Origin: Osmia lignaria lignaria
Taxonomy: Eukaryota > Arthropoda > Insecta > Hymenoptera > Megachilidae
DNA: 64,000 nucleotides
Direction of reading: 5' to 3'
NCBI RefSeq assembly: GCF_051020975.1
Contig: NW_027478158.1
Location: 7,874,001 to 7,938,000, forward strand
Below the pieces are notes generated by a model. It saw only the letters and a list, made by a program, of their open reading frames with translations. It made no database searches and was not told the DNA's origin. Below, piece after piece: positions 52,570-63,915 of the stretch. Every line of letters begins with the position of its first letter. The stretch's first letter is position 1. A program made the translations under genes and the position numbers.

Positions 52570-53940
52570 ATCTCGGAAACGAAGAGAGCTACGGCAAAAT
52601 GTTAAGAGACCTTTTTTGTAGAGAATTAAGTTTCCTACTTTTCATGTTCTATGATATTTTTTGATCAGATGCGTAGTTCTCGAGATATATCAAGATATTT
52701 AAAAGTTCCGAAGCCGCACCAACATAATAGAGATACAGAAACACCGTGGCCCCTTTCTTTGAGATAACTCTGCACTATTGCGAGCTGTAAATGCCACTTC
52801 CAGCTTAGCTGTGCAGAAGAAGAACAACAAGAAGAAGAAATATCTCGAAATATGTCCGTCAGGCCCCTTCCCTTGAGATAAATCTGCAAATATCTCGGAA
52901 ACGAAGCGAGCTATGGCAAAATGTTAAGAGACCTTTTTTGTACAGAATTATGTTTCCTACTTTTTACGTTCTATGATATTTTTTGATCAGACGCGTAGTT
53001 CTCGAGATATATCAAGATATTTAAAAGTTCCGAAGCCGCACCAACATAATAGAGATACAGAAACACCGTGGCCCCTTTCTTTGAGATATCTCTGCACTAT
53101 TGCGAGCTGCAAATGCCACTTCCAGCTTAGCTGTGCAGAGGAAGAACAACAAGAAGAAGAAATATCTCGAAATATGTCCGTCAGGCCCCTTCCCTTGAGA
53201 TATATCTGCAAATATCTCGGAAACGAAGAGAGCTACGGCAAAATGTTAAGAGACCTTTTTTGTAGAGAATTAAGTTTCCTACTTTTCATGTTCTATGATA
53301 TTTTTTGATCAGATGCGTAGTTCTCGAGATATATCAAGATATTTAAAAGTTCCGAAGCCGCACCAACATAATAGAGATACAGAAACACCGTGGCCCCTTT
53401 CTTTGAGATAACTCTGCACTATTGCGAGCTGTAAATGCCACTTCCAGCTTAGCTGTGCAGAAGAAGAACAACAAGAAGAAGAAATATCTCGAAATATGTC
53501 CGTCAGGCCCCTTCCCTTGAGATAAATCTGCAAATATCTCGGAAACGAAGCGAGCTATGGCAAAATGTTAAGAGACCTTTTTTGTACAGAATTATGTTTC
53601 CTACTTTTTACGTTCTATGATATTTTTTGATCAGACGCGTAGTTCTCGAGATATATCAAGATATTTAAAAGTTCCGAAGCCGCACCAACATAATAGAGAT
53701 ACAGAAACACCGTGGCCCCTTTCTTTGAGATATCTCTGCACTATTGCGAGCTGCAAATTCCACTTCCAGCTTAGCTGTGCAGAAGAAGAACAACAAGAAG
53801 AAGAAATATCTCGAAATATGTCCGTCAGGCCCCTGCCCTTGAGATATATCTGCAAATATCTCGGAAACGAAGCGAGCTATGGCAAAATGTTGAGAGACCT
53901 TTTTTGTAGAGAATTATGTTTCCTACAATTTATGTTCTAT
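52570..53940 (+). repeat. Two-unit tandem repeat (644-base step)
   Basis: GTACAGAATTATGTTTCC recurs at about 52,302, 52,946 and 53,590. Units alternate between an AGATGCG head with GAGCTGTAAATGCC and an AGACGCG head with GAGATATCTCTGC. This is the shortest multi-unit period in the window and it carries the two 111-codon plus-strand frames. Confidence 0.8.
52973..53308 (+). other. 111-codon plus-strand ATG frame arising from one stop loss; probably not a gene
   Basis: This is one of few ATG-initiated frames of any length here. It starts at ATGATATTTTTTGATCAG, in the tail of one unit. In most units it ends at the TAA of GAGATAACTCTGC. Here that reads GAGATATCTCTGC, so translation could continue through the purine tract as a run of Glu and Gln codons. 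It passes the next usual stop because the unit has GAGATATATCTGC, and ends at TGA in the following unit boundary. The predicted protein is basic at the start and acidic in the middle, with no recognised domain. It most likely opened by chance. Confidence 0.7.
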
Positions 53941-53952
53941 GATATTTTTTGA
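53617..53952 (+). other. Second 111-codon plus-strand ATG frame, 644 bases after the first
   Basis: It has the same structure and the same two stop-losing variants as the frame at 52,973, with a few substitutions. It exists because the two-unit block that carries it was copied in tandem. Shorter 76-codon versions at 36,552-36,782 and 43,636-43,866 end at the second usual TAA. No promoter or gene signal sets them apart. Confidence 0.7.
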
Positions 53953-54594
53953 TCAGAAGCGTAGTTTTCGAGATATATCGAGATATTTAAAAGATCCGAA
54001 GCCGCACCAACATAATAGAGATACAGAAACACCGTGGCCCCTTTCTTTGAGATAACTCTGCACTAGTGCGAGCCGCAAATGCCGCTTCCAGCTTAGCTGT
54101 GCAGAAGAAGAACAACAAGAAGAAGAAATATCTCGAAATATGTCCGTCAGGCCCCTTCCCTCGAGATAAATCTGCAAATATCTCGGAAACGAAGCGAGCT
54201 ATGGCAAAATGTTAAGAGACCTCTTTTGTAGAGAATTAGGTTTCCTACTTTTTATGTTCTATGATATTTTTTGATCAGAAGCGTAGTTTTCGAGATATAT
54301 CGAGATATTTAAAAGATCCGAAGCCGCACCAACATAATAGAGATACAGAAACACCGTGGCCCCTTTCTTTGAGATAACTCTGCACTAGTGCGAGCCGCAA
54401 ATACCGCTTCCAGCTTAGCTGTGCAGAAGAAGAACAACAAGAAGAAGAAATATCTCGAAATATGTCCGTCAGGCCCCTTCCCTCGAGATAAATCTGCAAA
54501 TATCTCGGAAACGAAGCGAGCTATGGCAAAATGTTAAGAGACCTTTTTTGTAGAGAATTAAGTTTCCTACTTTTTATGTTCTATGATATTTTTT
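53951..54594 (+). repeat. Adjacent twin units
   Basis: Two neighbouring units share AAAAGATCCGAAG (53,990 and 54,312), a CGCTTCCAGC middle and CCCTCGAGATAAATC. I noted differences only at ATGCCG against ATACCG and in the tail. This is the clearest single-unit duplication in the window. Confidence 0.8.
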
Positions 54595-54839
54595 GATCGG
54601 ATGCGTACTTCTCGAGATATATCAAGATATTTAAAAGTTCCGAAGCCGCACCAACATAATAGAGATACAGAAACACCGTGGCCCCTTTCTTTGAGATAAC
54701 TCTGCACTATTGCGAGCTGCAAATGCCACTTCCAGCTTAGCTGTGCAGAAGAAGAACAACAAAAAGAAGAAATATCTCGAAATATGTCCGTCAGGCCCCT
54801 TCCCTTGAGATAAATCTGCAAATATCTCGGAAACAAAGC

Positions 54840-56411
54840 GAGCTACGGCAAAATGTTAAGAGACCTTTTTTGTAGAAAATTAGGATTCCTACTTTTTATG
54901 TTCTATGATATTTTTTGAACAGATGCGTAGTTCTCGAGATATATCAAGATATTTAAAAGTTCCGAAGCCGCACCAACATAATAGAGATACAGAAACACCG
55001 TGGCCCCTTTCTTTGAGATAACTCTGCACTATTGCGCGCTGCAAATGCCACTTCCAGCTTAGCTGTGCAGAAGAAGAACAACAAGAAGAAGAAATATCTC
55101 GAAGTATGTCCGTCAGGCCCCTTCCCTTGAGATAAATCTGCAAATATCTCGGAAACGAAGCGAGCTATGGCAAAATGTTAAGAGACCTTTTTTGTAGAGA
55201 ATTGAGTTTCCTACTTTTTATGTTCTATGATATTTTTTGATCAGATGCGTAGTTCTCGAGATATATCAAGATATTTAAAAGTTCCGAAGCCGCACCAACA
55301 TAATAGAGATACAGAAACACCGTGGCCCCTTTCTTTGAGGTAACTCTGCACTATTGCGAGCTGCAAATGCCACTTCCAGCTTAGCTGTGCAGAAGAAGAA
55401 CAACAAGAAGAAGAAATATCTCGAAATATGTCCGTCAGGCCCCTTCCCTCGAGATAAATCTGCAAATATCTCGGAAACGAAGCGAGCTATGGCAAAATGT
55501 TAAGAGACCTCTTTTGTAGAGAATTAAGTTTCCTACTTTTTATGTTCTATGATATTTTTCGATCAGATGCGTAGTTCTCGAGATATATCAAGATATTTAA
55601 AAGTTCCGAAGCCGCACCAACATAATAGAGATACAGAAACACCGTGGCCCCTTTCTTTGAGGTAACTCTGCACTATTGCGAGCTGCAAATGCCACTTCCA
55701 GCTTAGCTGTGCAGAAGAAGAACAACAAGAAGAAGAAATATCTGGAAATATGTCCGTCAGGCCCCTACCCTTGAGATAAATCTGCAAATATCTCGGAAAC
55801 GAAGCGAGCTACGGCAAAATGTTAAGAGACCTTTTTTGTAGAAAATTAGGATTCCTACTTTTTATGTTCTATGATATTTTTTGAACAGATGCGTAGTTCT
55901 CGAGATATATCAAGATATTTAAAAGTTCCGAAGCCGCACCAACATAATAGAGATACAGAAACACCGTGGCCCCTTTCTTTGAGATAACTCTGCACTATTG
56001 CGCGCTGCAAATGCCACTTCCAGCTTAGCTGTGCAGAAGAAGAACAACAAGAAGAAGAAATATCTCGAAGTATGTCCGTCAGGCCCCTTCCCTTGAGATA
56101 AATCTGCAAATATCTCGGAAACGAAGCGAGCTATGGCAAAATGTTAAGAGACCTTTTTTGTAGAGAATTGAGTTTCCTACTTTTTATGTTCTATGATATT
56201 TTTTGATCAGATGCGTAGTTCTCGAGATATATCAAGATATTTAAAAGTTCCGAAGCCGCACCAACATAATAGAGATACAGAAACACCGTGGCCCCTTTCT
56301 TTGAGGTAACTCTGCACTATTGCGAGCTGCAAATGCCACTTCCAGCTTAGCTGTGCAGAAGAAGAACAACAAGAAGAAGAAATATCTCGAAATATGTCCG
56401 TCAGGCCCCTT
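54840..56411 (+). repeat. Three-unit step duplication with GAAAATTAGGATTCC tails
   Basis: The stretch 54,840-55,445 matches 55,806-56,411 at 966 bases: AGCTACGGC, GTAGAAAATTAGGATTCC, TTTTTTGAACAG, CGAAGTATGTCC, GAATTGAGTTTCC and TTTGAGGTAACTC. The tail mark occurs again at about 56,798, 59,690 and 61,299, tying this zone to the last 5 kb. Confidence 0.8.
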
Positions 56412-56526
56412 CCCTTGAGATAAATCTGCAAATATCTCGGAAACGAAGCGAGCTATGGCAAAATGTTAAGAGACCTTTTTTGTAGAGAATTAAGTTTCCT
56501 ACTTTTTATGTTCTATGATATTTTTT

Positions 56527-56833
56527 GATCAGATGCGTAGTTCTCGAGATATATCAAGATATTTAAAAGTTCCGAAGCCGCACCAACATAATAGAGATAC
56601 AGAAACACCGTGGCCCCTTTCTTTGAGATAACTCTGCACTATTGCGAGCTGCAAATGCCACTTCCAGCTTAGCTGTGCAGAAGAAGAAATATCTGAAAAT
56701 ATGTCCGTCAGGCCCCTTCCCTTGAGATAAATCTGCAAATATCTCGGAAACGAAGCGAGCTACGGCAAAATGTTAAGAGACCTTTTTTGTAGAAAATTAG
56801 GATTCCTACTTTTTATGCTCTATGATATTTTTT
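56527..56833 (+). repeat. 307-base unit, 15 bases lost from the purine tract
   Basis: GTGCAGAAGAAGAAATATCTG at about 56,675-56,694 lacks the CAACAAG centre and one flanking run of the purine tract. The loss is 15 bases, so the minus-strand frame stays open with 69 codons. Unequal alignment of the two GAAGAAGAA halves would give this product in one step. Confidence 0.9.
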
Positions 56834-59167
56834 GATCAGATGCGTAGTTCTCGAGATATATCCTGATATTTAAAAGTTCCGAAGACGCACCAACATAATA
56901 GAGATACAGAAACACCGTGGCCCCTTTCTTTGAGATAACTCTGCACTGTTGCGAGCTGCAAATGCCACTTCCAGCTTAGCTGTGCAGAAGAAGAACAACA
57001 AAAAGAAGAAATATCTCGAAATATGTCCGTCAGGCCCCTTCCCTTGAGATAAATCTGCAAATATCTTGGAAACAAAGCGAGCTACGGCAAAATGTTAAGC
57101 GACCTTTTTTGTAGAAAATTAGGTTTCCTACTTTTTATGTTCTATGATATTTTTTGATCAGATGCGTAGTTCTCGAGATATATCAAGATATTTAAAAGTT
57201 CCGAAGCCGCACCAACATAATAGAGATACACAAACACCGTGGCCCCTTTCTTTGAGATAACTCTGCACTATTGCGAGCTGCAAATGCCACTTCCAGCTTA
57301 GCTGTGCAGAAGAAGAACAACAAGAAGAAGAAATATCTGGAAATATGTCCGTCAGGCCCCTTCCCTTGAGATAAATCTGCAACTATCTCGGAAACCAAGC
57401 GAGCTATGGCAAAATGTTAAGAGACCTTTTTTGTAGAGAATTAAGTTTCCTACTTTTTATGTTATATGATATTTTTTGATCAGATGCGTAGTTCTCGAGA
57501 TATAGCAAGATATTTAAAAGTTCCGAAGCCGCACCAACATAATAGAGATACAGAAACACCGTGGCCCCTTTCTTTGAGATAACTCTGCACTACTACGAGC
57601 TGCAAATGCCACTTCCAGCTTAGCTATGCGGAAGAAGAACAACAAGAAGAAGAAATATCTCGAAATATGTCCCTCAGGCCCCTTCCCTTGAGATAAATCT
57701 GCAAATATCTCGGAAACCAAGCGAGCTATGGCAAAATGTTAAGAGACCTTATTTGTAGAGAATTAAGTTTCCTACTTTTTATGTTCTACGATATTTTTTG
57801 ATCAGATGCGTAGTTCTCGAGATATATCAAGATATTTAAAAGTTCCCAAGCCGCACCAACATAATAGAGATACAGAAACACCGTGGCCCCTTTCTTTGAG
57901 ATAACTCTGCACTATTGCGAGCTGCAAATGCAACTTCCAGCTTAGCTGTGCAGAAGAAGAACAACAAGAAGAAGAAATATCTCGAAATATGTCCGTTAGG
58001 CCCCTTCCCTTGAGATAAATCTGCAAATATCTCGGAAACGAAGCGAGCTATGGCAAAATGTTAAGAGACCTTTTTTGTACAGAATTAAGTTTCCTACGTT
58101 TTATGTTCTATGATATTTTTTGATCAGATGCGTAGTTCTCGAGACATATCAAGATATTTAAAAGTTCCGAAGCCGCACCAACATAATAGAGATACAGAAA
58201 CACCGTGGCCCCTTTCTTTGCGATAACTCTGCACTATTGCGAGCTGCAAATGCCACTTCCAGCTTAGCTGTGCAGAAGAAGAACAACAAGAAGAAGAAAT
58301 ATCTCGAAATATGTCCGTCAGGCCCCTTCCCTTGAGATAAATCTGCAAATATCTCGGAAACGAAGCGAGCTATGGCAAAATGTTAAGAGACCTTTTTTGT
58401 AGAGAATTAAGTTTCCTACGTTTTATGTCCTATGATATTTTTTGATCAGATGCGTAGTTCTCGAGATATATCAAGATATTTAAAAGTTCCGAAGCCGCAC
58501 CAACATAATAGAGATACAGAAACACCGTGGCCCCTTTCTTTGAGATAACTCTGCACTATTGCGAGCTGCAAATGCCACTTCCAGCTTAGCTGTGCAGAAG
58601 AAGAACAACAAGAAGAAGAAATATCTCGAAATATGTCCGTCAGGCCCCTTCCCTTGAGATAAATCTGCAAATATCTCGGAAACGAAGAGAGCTATGGCAA
58701 AATGATAAGAGACCTTTTTTGTAGAGAATTAAGTTTCCTACTTTTTATGTTCTATGATATTTTTTGATCAGATGCGTAGTTCTCGAGATATATCAAGATA
58801 TTTAAAAGTTCCGAAGCCGCACCAACATAATAGAGATACAGAAACACCGTGGCCCCTTTCTTTGAGATAACTCTGCACTATTGCGAGCTGCAAATGCCAC
58901 TTCCAGCTTAGCTGTGCAGAGGAAGAACAACAAGAAGAAGAAATATCTCGAAATATGTCCGTCAGGCCAGTTCCTTTGAGATAAATCTGCAACTATCTCG
59001 GAAACCAAGCGAGCTATGGCAAAATGTTAAGAGACCTTTTTTGTAGAGAATTAAGTTTGCTACTTTTTATGTTATATGATATTTTTTGATCAGATGCGTA
59101 GTTCTCGAGATATAGCAAGATATTTAAAAGTTCCGAAGCCGCACCAACATAATAGAGATACAGAAAC

Positions 59168-60617
59168 ACCGTGGCCCCTTTCTTTGAGATAACTCTGCAC
59201 TATTGCGAGCTGCAAATGCCACTTCCAGCTTAGCTGTGCAGAAGAAGAACAACAAGAAGAAGAAATATCTCGAAATATGTCCGTCGGCCCCTTCCCTTGA
59301 GATAAATCTGCAAATATCTCGGAAACGAAGCCAGCTATGGCAAAATGTTAAGAGACATTTTTTGTAGAGAATTAAGTTTCCTACTTTTTATGTTCTATGA
59401 TATTTTTCGATCAGAGGCGTAGTTCTCGAGATATAATAAGATATTTAAAAGTTAAGAAGCCGCACCAACATAATAGAGATACAGAAACACCGTGGCCCCT
59501 TTCTTTGAGATAACTCTGCACTATTGCGAGCTGCAGATGCCACTTCCAGCTTAGCTGTGCAGAAGAAGAACAACAAGAAGAAGAAATATCTGGAAATATG
59601 TCCGTCAGGCCCCTTCCCTTGAGATAAATCTGCAAATATCTCGGAAACGAAGCGAGCTACGGCAAAATGTTAAGAGACCTTTTTTGTAGAAAATTAGGAT
59701 TCCTACTTTTTATGTTCTATGATATTTTTTGAACAGATGCGTAGTTCTCGAGATATATCAGGATATGTAAAAGTTCCGAAGCCGCACTAACATAATAGAG
59801 ATACAGAAACACCGTGGCCCCTTTCTTTGAGATAACTCTGCACTATTGCGCGCTGCAAATGCCACTTCCAGCTTAGCTATGCGGAAGAAGAACAACAAGA
59901 AGAAGAAATATCTCGAAATATGTCCCTCAGGCCCCTTCCCTTGAGATATATCTGCAAATATCTCGGAAACCAAGCGAGCTATGGCAAAATGTTAAGAGAC
60001 CTTATTTGTAGAGAATTAAGTTTCCTACTTTTTATGTTCTACGATATTTTTTGATCAGATGCGTAGTTCTCGAGATATATCAAGATATTTAAAAGTTCCC
60101 AAGCCGCACCAACATAATAGAGATACAGAAACACCGTGGCCCCTTTCTTTGAGATAACTCTGCACTATTGCGAGCTGCAAATGCCACTTCCAGCTTAGCT
60201 GTGCAGAAGAAGAACAACAAGAACAAGAAATATCTCGAAATATGTCCGTCAGGCCCCTTCCCTTGAGATAAATCTGCAAATATCTCGGAAACGAAGCGAG
60301 CTATGGCAAAATGTTAAGAGACCTTTTTTGTAGAGAATTATGTTTCCTACAATTTACGTTCTCTGATATTTTTTGATCAGAAGCGTAGTTTTCGAGATAT
60401 ATCGAGATATTTAAAAGTTCCGAAGCCGCACCAACATAATAGAGATACAGAAACACCGTGGCCCCTTTCTTTGGGATAACTCTGCACTATTGCGAGCTGG
60501 AAATGCCACTTCCAGTTTAGCTGTGCAGAAGAAGAACAACAAGAAGATGAAATATCTCGAAATATGTCCGTCAGGACCCTTCCCTTGAGATAAATCTGCA
60601 AATATCTCGGAAACGAA
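59168..60617 (+). repeat. Pentamer block, copy 1 (1,609-base tandem step)
   Basis: About 4.5 units copied directly to 60,777-62,226. Shared rare marks are CCGTCGGCCCC (one base missing), GACATTTTTTG, AAAAGTTAAGAAGCC, CTGCAGATGCC, CAGGATATGTAAAAG, GCACTAACATAA, AGCTATGCGGAAG, AGTTCCCAAGCC, AAGAACAAGAAATATC and AAGATGAAATATC. A difference is GATATAATAAGAT (59,429) against GATATATCAAGAT. Confidence 0.9.
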
Positions 60618-60776
60618 GCGAGCTATTGCAAAACGTTAAGAGACCTTTTTTGTAGAGAATTAAGTTTCCTACTTTTTATGTTCTATGATATTTTTTGATC
60701 AGATGCGTAGTTCTCGAGATATATCAAGATATTTAAAAGCTCCGAAGCTGCACCAACATAATAGAGGTACAGAAAC

Positions 60777-62226
60777 ACCGTGGCCCCTTTCTTTGAGATA
60801 ACTCTGCACTATTGCGAGCTGCAAATGCCACTTCCAGCTTAGCTGTGCAGAAGAAGAACAACAAGAAGAAGAAATATCTCGAAATATGTCCGTCGGCCCC
60901 TTCCCTTGAGATAAATCTGCAAATATCTCGGAAACGAAGCCAGCTATGGCAAAATGTTAAGAGACATTTTTTGTAGAGAATTAAGTTTCCTACTTTTTAT
61001 GTTCTATGATATTTTTCGATCAGAGGCGTAGTTCTCGAGATATATCAAGATATTTAAAAGTTAAGAAGCCGCACCAACATAATAGAGATACAGAAACACC
61101 GTGGCCCCTTTCTTTGAGATAACTCTGCACTATTGCGAGCTGCAGATGCCACTTCCAGCTTAGCTGTGCAGAAGAAGAACAACAAGAAGAAGAAATATCT
61201 GGAAATATGTCCGTCAGGCCCCTTCCCTTGAGATAAATCTGCAAATATCTCGGAAACGAAGCGAGCTACGGCAAAATGTTAAGAGACCTTTTTTGTAGAA
61301 AATTAGGATTCCTACTTTTTATGTTCTATGATATTTTTTGAACAGATGCGTAGTTCTCGAGATATATCAGGATATGTAAAAGTTCCGAAGCCGCACTAAC
61401 ATAATAGAGATACAGAAACACCGTGGCCCCTTTCTTTGAGATAACTCTGCACTATTGCGCGCTGCAAATGCCACTTCCAGCTTAGCTATGCGGAAGAAGA
61501 ACAACAAGAAGAAGAAATATCTCGAAATATGTCCCTCAGGCCCCTTCCCTTGAGATATATCTGCAAATATCTCGGAAACCAAGCGAGCTATGGCAAAATG
61601 TTAAGAGACCTTATTTGTAGAGAATTAAGTTTCCTACTTTTTATGTTCTACGATATTTTTTGATCAGATGCGTAGTTCTCGAGATATATCAAGATATTTA
61701 AAAGTTCCCAAGCCGCACCAACATAATAGAGATACAGAAACACCGTGGCCCCTTTCTTTGAGATAACTCTGCACTATTGCGAGCTGCAAATGCCACTTCC
61801 AGCTTAGCTGTGCAGAAGAAGAACAACAAGAACAAGAAATATCTCGAAATATGTCCGTCAGGCCCCTTCCCTTGAGATAAATCTGCAAATATCTCGGAAA
61901 CGAAGCGAGCTATGGCAAAATGTTAAGAGACCTTTTTTGTAGAGAATTATGTTTCCTACAATTTACGTTCTCTGATATTTTTTGATCAGAAGCGTAGTTT
62001 TCGAGATATATCGAGATATTTAAAAGTTCCGAAGCCGCACCAACATAATAGAGATACAGAAACACCGTGGCCCCTTTCTTTGGGATAACTCTGCACTATT
62101 GCGAGCTGGAAATGCCACTTCCAGTTTAGCTGTGCAGAAGAAGAACAACAAGAAGATGAAATATCTCGAAATATGTCCGTCAGGACCCTTCCCTTGAGAT
62201 AAATCTGCAAATATCTCGGAAACGAA
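60777..62226 (+). repeat. Pentamer block, copy 2
   Basis: It matches copy 1 at nearly every base I compared, including the one-base deletion and the TAG-creating AGCTATGCGGAAG. The step is five units minus one base because of that deletion. It appears to be among the youngest events in the window. Confidence 0.9.
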
Positions 62227-63915
62227 GCCAGCTATGGCAAAATGTTAAGAGACATTTTTTGTAGAGAATTAAGTTTCCTACTTTTTATGTTCTATGATAT
62301 TTTTCGATCAGAGGCGTAGTTCTCGAGATATATCAAGATATTTAAAAGTTCCGAAGCCGCACCAACATAATAGAGATACAGAAACACCGTGGCCCCTCTC
62401 TTTGAGATAACTCTGCACTATTGCGAGCTGGAAATGCCACTTCCAGTTTAGCTGTGCAGAAGAAGAACAACAAGAAGAAGAAATATCTCGAAATATGTCC
62501 GTCAGGCCCCTTACCTTGAGATAAATCTGCAAATATCTCGGAAACGAAGAGAGTAATGGCAAAATGATAAGAGACCTTTTTTGTAGAGAATTAAGTTTCC
62601 TACTTTTTATGTTCTATGATATTTTTTGATCAGATGCGTAGTTCTCGAGATATATCAAGATATTTAAAAGTTCCGAAGCCGCACCAACATAATAGAGATA
62701 CAGAAACACCGTGGCCCCTTTCTTTGAGATAACTCTGCACTATTGCGAGCTGCAAATGCCACTTCCAGCTTAGCTGTGCAGAGGAAGAACAACAAGAAGA
62801 AGAAATATCTCGAAATATGTCCGTCAGGCCAGTTCCTTTGAGCTGAATCTGCAAATATCTCGGAAACGAAGCGAGCTATGGCAAAATGTTAAGAGACGTT
62901 TTTTGTAGAGAATTATGTTTCCTACAATTTATGTTCTATGATATTTTTTGATCAGAAGCGTAGTTTTCGAGATATATCGAGATATTTAAAAGTTCCGAAG
63001 CCGCACCAACATAATAGAGATACAGAAACACCGTGGCCCCTTTCTTTGAGATAACTCTGCACTAGTGCGAGCCGCAAATGCCACTTCCAGCTTAGCTGTG
63101 CAGAAGAAGAACAACAAGAAGAAGAAATATCTCGAAATATGTCCGTCAGGCCCCTTCCCTTGAGATAAATCTGCAAATATCTCGGAAACGAAGCGAGCTA
63201 TTGCAAAATGTTAAGAGACCTTTTTTGTAGAGAATTGAGTTTCCTACTTTTTATGTTCTATGAAATTTTTTGATCAGATGCGTAGTTCTCGAGATATATC
63301 AAGATATTTAAAAGTTAAGAAGCCGCACCAACATAATAGAGATACAGAAACACCGTGGCTCCTTTCTTTGAGATAACTCTGCACTATTGCGACCTGGAAA
63401 TGCCGCTTCCAGTTTAGCTGTGCAGAAGAAGAACAACAAGAAGAAGAAATATCTCGAAATATGTCCGTTAGGCCCCTTCCCTTGAGATAAATCTGCAAAT
63501 ATCTCGGAAACGAAGCGAGCTATGGCAAAATGTTAAGAGACCTTTTTTGTAGAGAATTAAGTTTCCTACGTTTTATGTTCTATGATATTTTTTGATCAGA
63601 TGCGTAGTTCTCGAGATATATCAAGATATTTAAAAGTTCCGAAGCCGCACCAACATAATAGAGATACAGAAACACCGTGGCCCCTTTCTTTGAGATAACT
63701 CTGCACTATTGCGAGCTGCAAATGCCACTTCCAGCTTAGCTGTGCAGAGGAAGAACAACAAGAAGAAGAAATATCTCGAAATATGTCCGTCAGGCCAGTT
63801 CCTTTGAGCTGAATCTGCAAATATCTCGGAAACGAAGCGAGCTATGGCAAAATGTTAAGAGACATTTTTTGTAGAGAATTAAGTTTCCTACTTTTTATGT
63901 TCTATGATATTTTTC

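Noticed and set aside
54870..54890. Insect telomere repeat (TTAGG)
   Set aside because: TTAGG appears singly in AAAATTAGGATTCC and CCGTTAGGCCCC, never in tandem.
55330..55350. Splice signals: TTTGAGGTAACTC as a donor, and ATATTTTTTGATCAG as an acceptor at unit starts
   Set aside because: The donor-like form occurs in only a few units and no exon structure or coding frame follows. T-rich DNA ending in CAG arises easily by chance.
183..63820. A family of about 185 small protein genes on the minus strand
   Set aside because: The start codon is TTG, no in-frame ATG exists in the common version, differences are mostly amino-acid changing, and the frame is locked to the satellite unit. No domain is recognisable.
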